From Alphaproteobacteria bacterium (GTDB lineage Bacteria > Pseudomonadota > Alphaproteobacteria > Bin65): a DNA stretch of 64,000 nucleotides. The stretch covers positions 1-64,000 of the forward strand of contig JAJFFJ010000017.1 in NCBI GenBank assembly GCA_021776685.1, in the 5' to 3' direction. The position numbers were made by a program, and so were the translations under genes. Each line of letters opens with the position of its first letter. Within the stretch, counting starts at the first letter, position 1. Positions 60,650-64,000 of the stretch are shown piece by piece. The notes below the pieces were generated by a model, which searched no databases, was not told where the DNA came from, and was given only the letters and a program-made list of their open reading frames with translations.

Positions 60650-62095
60650 ATGGCCGCGCCACGCCAGACTCTGACCCCGACCGCTCGTGCAACCCAATCA
60701 ACAGTGATGACGCCTGCGTTGCAGCAGGCAATTCGGATGTTGCAACTTTCCAACCTTGAACTTGCGGACGCTGTCGCAGAGGCCCTGGAGACAAACCCCC
60801 TGTTGCGGGAAGCGCCGGCGGCGGATGTACCACCGCCGGCCGCAGACCTGGCGCGCCCGCTTGACCGGCCCACCGCCACCGGCGTCATGCGCCTCGGCCA
60901 TGGGGGCGCGGTTCCCATGGCGCGGGGTCTTTGGCAGGGGCGTTCCTGGCGCCATAGTTCCGCTGGCGGTGCCGTTTCTGATGGCCCTGACCTCACAAAC
61001 ACCATCCCGGATCATCCGACATTGCGGGAACATGCCAGCGCCCAGGCGGCGATGATGTTCCCGGACCCGGCAGAGCAGACAATTGCGGCGCGGCTGATCG
61101 GCGAGCTCGATGGTTGGGGCTGGTGCACAGCAGATATCCCCGCCATCGCCGATGAACTTGGCGTTGCGGCGGACAGGGTCATGGCTGTGTTGTCTGGCCT
61201 GCGCCGAATGGAACCTGCCGGTCTCTTCGCCAGCACGCTCGCCGAATGCCTGTCCCTCCAACTGGAGGACAGGGGCGAGATGACCGCTGTTCTTGGCCGG
61301 TTGATCGACAACCTGTCTTTGTTGGGCGACGGCAATCTGCCAGCACTTGCCGCGGCGTGCGGCGTGGATGTCACGGAAATTGATGGCCTCCTGGGCCGGC
61401 TTCGCCACCTCAACCCTCATCCTGGCGCGGGCTTTGCAGAAGAGACGGTGGAAACCCGCGTGCCCGATATGCTGTTGCGGCCATCACCCGGGGGTGGTTG
61501 GACACTGGAGCTTAATCCGGAAACGCTGCCCCGGGCCATGGTCGACCGGGCCTACGCTACAGAGCTTCGCGCCGGCCGACTGACATCGGATGAGCGAACC
61601 TTTGTGCGTGAGCAGGTGCAGGCCGCTTCGTGGCTGGTGCGCGCCATGGAGCAGCGTGCCACGACCTTGCTGACGGTTGCAGCCGAAGCCCTGCGCCGGC
61701 AGGAGCACTGGCTAACCGATCCGGCAATTCCCCGCCGGCCGCTGACCATGGGCGATCTGGGGGCAGCGCTTGATATGCATGTCAGCACCATCAGTCGCGC
61801 AGTCTCGGGCAAGCATGTGGCGGCGCCAGGGGGGCTAATCGCACTTCGGGACTGCTTTGTGGGCGGCCTGGCGACCGCCGCTGGCGGGATGAGCGCCGGC
61901 GAGATCCAGCAGGCTCTGGCAACATTGGTCGATGGCGAAGCAGCGCCTTTGTCAGATGCGGCGCTGGCCCGCGCGCTGGCTGACGCTGGCATGCCTGTGG
62001 CGCGGCGCACCGTCGCCAAATACCGAAATGAGCTTGGAATTCCGTCTTCTGCCGGGCGTCAGAAGTCAAAATCCGGAAGTTTGTCGAAAGACTAA
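60650..62095 (+). CDS. rpoN: RNA polymerase sigma-54 factor
   Basis: 481 residues. Region I (MTPALQQAIRMLQLSNLELADAV) binds activator; the core-binding and HTH parts follow; the RpoN box ARRTVAKYRN at about 451-460 reads the -24 element. Start ATG at 60650 gives the standard N-terminus; a GTG at 60611 inside lptB is possible. It directs nitrogen and other sigma-54 genes. Confidence 0.96.
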   Translation: MAAPRQTLTPTARATQSTVMTPALQQAIRMLQLSNLELADAVAEALETNPLLREAPAADVPPPAADLARPLDRPTATGVMRLGHGGAVPMARGLWQGRSWRHSSAGGAVSDGPDLTNTIPDHPTLREHASAQAAMMFPDPAEQTIAARLIGELDGWGWCTADIPAIADELGVAADRVMAVLSGLRRMEPAGLFASTLAECLSLQLEDRGEMTAVLGRLIDNLSLLGDGNLPALAAACGVDVTEIDGLLGRLRHLNPHPGAGFAEETVETRVPDMLLRPSPGGGWTLELNPETLPRAMVDRAYATELRAGRLTSDERTFVREQVQAASWLVRAMEQRATTLLTVAAEALRRQEHWLTDPAIPRRPLTMGDLGAALDMHVSTISRAVSGKHVAAPGGLIALRDCFVGGLATAAGGMSAGEIQQALATLVDGEAAPLSDAALARALADAGMPVARRTVAKYRNELGIPSSAGRQKSKSGSLSKD

Positions 62096-62550
62096 ATCCG
62101 GGCACTGGCCCCACTGCTGAAGCGTGCGGCACCATTGAAATTGGTCCAGCTGATCTGTGGCTCGCCGCCCACCGCACGGCTGCATCTGGACCTGGTGCCA
62201 GTAGCCCGCCACGAGCGATCCGGGCGGAGGTTAAGTGTTGTTGTGGGGCCGGGATTTGGCGATCAGAAAATTAGCCTACGAATAGCTTATGTTCCCAGCT
62301 GCCCTATGCACAATTTGTCCCGTGACACCAGCTTGACAGGGGGGCGAAGGCGCTTCTACGGTCCGGCCCTCGCTGCGTCGCAATCGCCATTGAGTGATGA
62401 ACCAGCGGCACCCGCCAGCCGGCTTACCCTTTTTGGGACGGCGCGCGGGGGTACATAAATTCAGACCGGTTTGGGCGCAGGTATGATTGCGGGGCCGGTC
62501 GGATACGCCATCAGGCGAACCCGCGACCAGACAAGAATGAACGGAGTCCC
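62096..62550. promoter_or_regulatory. intergenic region upstream of hpf
   Basis: 455 bp with no gene. TTGACA at 62333-62338 followed after 15 bp by TTCTAC is a weak candidate sigma-70 promoter for hpf-ptsN. No clear sigma-54 (GG-N10-GC) site was recognised. Confidence 0.3.
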
Positions 62551-63147
62551 ATGCAGGTCACAGTCACCGGCCGTCAACTTGATGTGGGGGATGCACTGCG
62601 CACCCATGTCGAAGACGGATTGGATCAGGCAGTTGCGAAATATTTCGACCGGCCGATGGATGCGGCGGTCAAATTTTCGCGCAACGGTTCGGAGTTTCAC
62701 GCCGATATTCAGGTTCATGTGGGCCGCGGAATTCTGGTGCATGGCGGCGCAGAAGCTGGGGACGCCTATGGCGCCTTCAACCAGGCGGCAGAACATATTG
62801 CCAAGCGGCTTCGGCGCTACAAACGCCGCCTGCGCGATCACCATATTGGTGAGGCGAGGGCGTTCGAATCCGAAATGGCGCAAAAATTCATCCTCGCCGC
62901 TGACAGCGGAGAAGAGGCTGAGGAGGATGCAGTTGGCGGCGAGCCCGCCATCATTGCAGAAATGGAGACCGAGGTGCCGACGCTGACAGTTGGCGACGCG
63001 GTCATGAGCATGGACTTGGCCAACGTGCCAGCCCTGATGTTCCGCAACCCGGCCCATGGGGGCCTGAACATGATCTACCGCCGGCCGGATGGAAATATCG
63101 GCTGGGTTGACCCCCGAGGGGTCAGGGAGAACACAACGAAAGCGTAG
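62551..63147 (+). CDS. hpf: ribosome hibernation promoting factor, long form
   Basis: 198 residues. The N-terminal domain (MQVTVTGRQLDVGDALRTHVEDGLDQAVAKYFDRPMDAAV) binds the 30S decoding centre; the C-terminal domain (ALMFRNPAHGGLNMIYRRPDGNIGWVDPRG) dimerises ribosomes to 100S. The linker is acidic. It precedes ptsN, the standard order in alphaproteobacteria. Confidence 0.95.
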   Translation: MQVTVTGRQLDVGDALRTHVEDGLDQAVAKYFDRPMDAAVKFSRNGSEFHADIQVHVGRGILVHGGAEAGDAYGAFNQAAEHIAKRLRRYKRRLRDHHIGEARAFESEMAQKFILAADSGEEAEEDAVGGEPAIIAEMETEVPTLTVGDAVMSMDLANVPALMFRNPAHGGLNMIYRRPDGNIGWVDPRGVRENTTKA

Positions 63148-63223
63148 GCCAGCCGCCTGCACCGGCACCCGCCGGAATAAAAAATGGGCGGCGACCCCGC
63201 AGGAGAAGAAGTCGGATTTGGTG

Positions 63224-63688
63224 ATGGAAATCGTCGATCTGATCAGCCCGGACCGGGTGCTGCCAAGCGCCCGTGCCAGCGGCAAGAAACAGATACTGCA
63301 GGACCTCGCAAAGGAGGCTGCCCGCTGCACAAACTTGCCTGAACGTCAGATCTTTGACGTGCTGCTGGAGCGTGAGCGCTTGGGCACCACTGGCGTTGGC
63401 GGCGGTATCGCGATTCCGCACGGCCGCCTCGGCAAGATGGAAACGCTGTTTGGCTTGTTCGCGCGGTTTGAGGATCCGGTGGAATTTGACGCCATCGATG
63501 ATCAGCCGGTGGACCTGGTGTTCCTGCTGCTTGCGCCTGAAGATGCCGGCGCAGACCACCTGAAGGCGTTGGCCCGTGTCTCGCGCCTCCTGCGCGACAA
63601 GGAGATGTGCGAAAAGCTGCGCGGCTCCACCACCCAGGACGCGCTTTACGCGCTGCTTACGGATTCGACGTCCAGCCGCGCTGCGTAG
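63224..63688 (+). CDS. ptsN: PTS-Ntr EIIA component
   Basis: 154 residues. The phosphorylated His lies in GIAIPHGRL; LLERERLGTTGVGGGIAIPH is the family signature. It regulates K+ and nitrogen responses in the PTS-Ntr chain rather than sugar uptake. ATG at 63224, but AGGAGAAG at 63201 better suits TTG at 63218 or GTG at 63221. Confidence 0.95.
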   Translation: MEIVDLISPDRVLPSARASGKKQILQDLAKEAARCTNLPERQIFDVLLERERLGTTGVGGGIAIPHGRLGKMETLFGLFARFEDPVEFDAIDDQPVDLVFLLLAPEDAGADHLKALARVSRLLRDKEMCEKLRGSTTQDALYALLTDSTSSRAA

Positions 63689-63751
63689 CACTGACAATTT
63701 CCAAAATAAAATATATCAAGTGGCCGTATTTTGCGGCGGGTGAGCAACTCG

Positions 63752-63967
63752 TCAGTGGACGCTGGCTGGCTCCAGGCCGTTCTGGCGCACTGCAGCCATA
63801 GCCACATCGCGGTTGTCCATCACGGTAATGGGCGTACCGTCGGCGGCGTGTATTGCATAGCCGATCTGGCCATTCATCTCGATGCGCTTGACATAGGCCA
63901 CGTGATCGACCGCAAAGGCGCCCCAATCGGCATCCGGCATGGTCTTCAGTGTGTGTTCAGCAATCAT
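63752..63967 (-). CDS. DUF1150 family protein
   Basis: 71 residues. HVAYVKRIEMNGQIGYAIHAADGTPITVMDNRDVAMAAVRQN matches DUF1150, a small alphaproteobacterial family often next to an Hsp20 gene. The ATG has GAGGAC upstream. The adjoining 33 bp to the window edge probably hold the end of the upstream gene, too short to identify. Confidence 0.8.
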   Translation of the reverse strand: MIAEHTLKTMPDADWGAFAVDHVAYVKRIEMNGQIGYAIHAADGTPITVMDNRDVAMAAVRQNGLEPASVH

Positions 63968-64000
63968 GGCACTGTCCTCGTCGCGTTCGCGCTGCCCCTG

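Overview
The window is a GC-rich chromosomal segment of an alphaproteobacterium, most like the Rhodospirillales or related marine/soil lineages. This rests on the conserved order tRNA-Leu, rnd, kdsD, lptC, lptA, lptB, rpoN, hpf, ptsN, DUF1150 at the right end, the gltD/gltB pair, and the many CoA-transferase, TRAP-transport and dioxygenase genes that fill the left two thirds. No CRISPR array, insertion sequence, prophage or rRNA gene was seen.

Layout. 1-4.5 kb: end of a multi-rhodanese protein, two overlapping hot-dog thioesterases, a membrane-anchored Ser/Thr kinase and a small MscS-type channel whose 3' end reads into its neighbour. 4.5-14.9 kb: a minus-strand set (substrate-binding protein, reductive-dehalogenase-like Fe-S protein, 69-residue protein, MetE/UROD-like protein), an HSL hydrolase coupled to an AMACR-like gene, a luciferase-like monooxygenase, a formamidase-like hydrolase with GST, and an amidase. 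15-18 kb: a complete TRAP transporter. 18.4-21.7 kb: a double-domain AhpD/CMD protein, 3-hydroxyanthranilate dioxygenase, a second AhpD-like protein and a second formamidase-like hydrolase. 21.9-30.4 kb: quinone reductase, class III CoA-transferase, a three-subunit molybdenum hydroxylase, and a BTAD regulator divergent from a DUF4242 gene. 30.4-37 kb: two amidohydrolases, two dehydrogenases and an acyl-CoA ligase, with related copies of the ligase 3' end at both sides of the block. 37-44.7 kb: a secreted Cys-rich repeat protein, HIBADH-like and CMD genes, an MBL lactonase, a broken aquaporin, a Bcr-type exporter, gamma-glutamyltransferase and a GNAT. 44.8-51.2 kb: glutamate synthase with a GFA-type gene between its subunits. 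51.6-55.7 kb: uppP, an HTH protein, nhaA, carbonic anhydrase and an NDUFA9-like protein. 56-64 kb: the LPS transport/sigma-54/PTS-Ntr cluster.

The most striking observation is at 18442-19566. A two-domain AhpD-like protein is interrupted by an in-frame TGA exactly where the second Cys of its C-terminal CxxC motif should stand. Coding continues 124 codons beyond it, and a two-tier stem-loop whose apical loop starts 17 nt past the TGA follows at once. This is what a bacterial selenoprotein (CxxU) looks like. Other unusual items are a new-looking secreted two-repeat Cys-rich protein (37114-37518), an aquaporin split by TAA, and a 75-bp diverged direct repeat around the 31-35 kb catabolic block.
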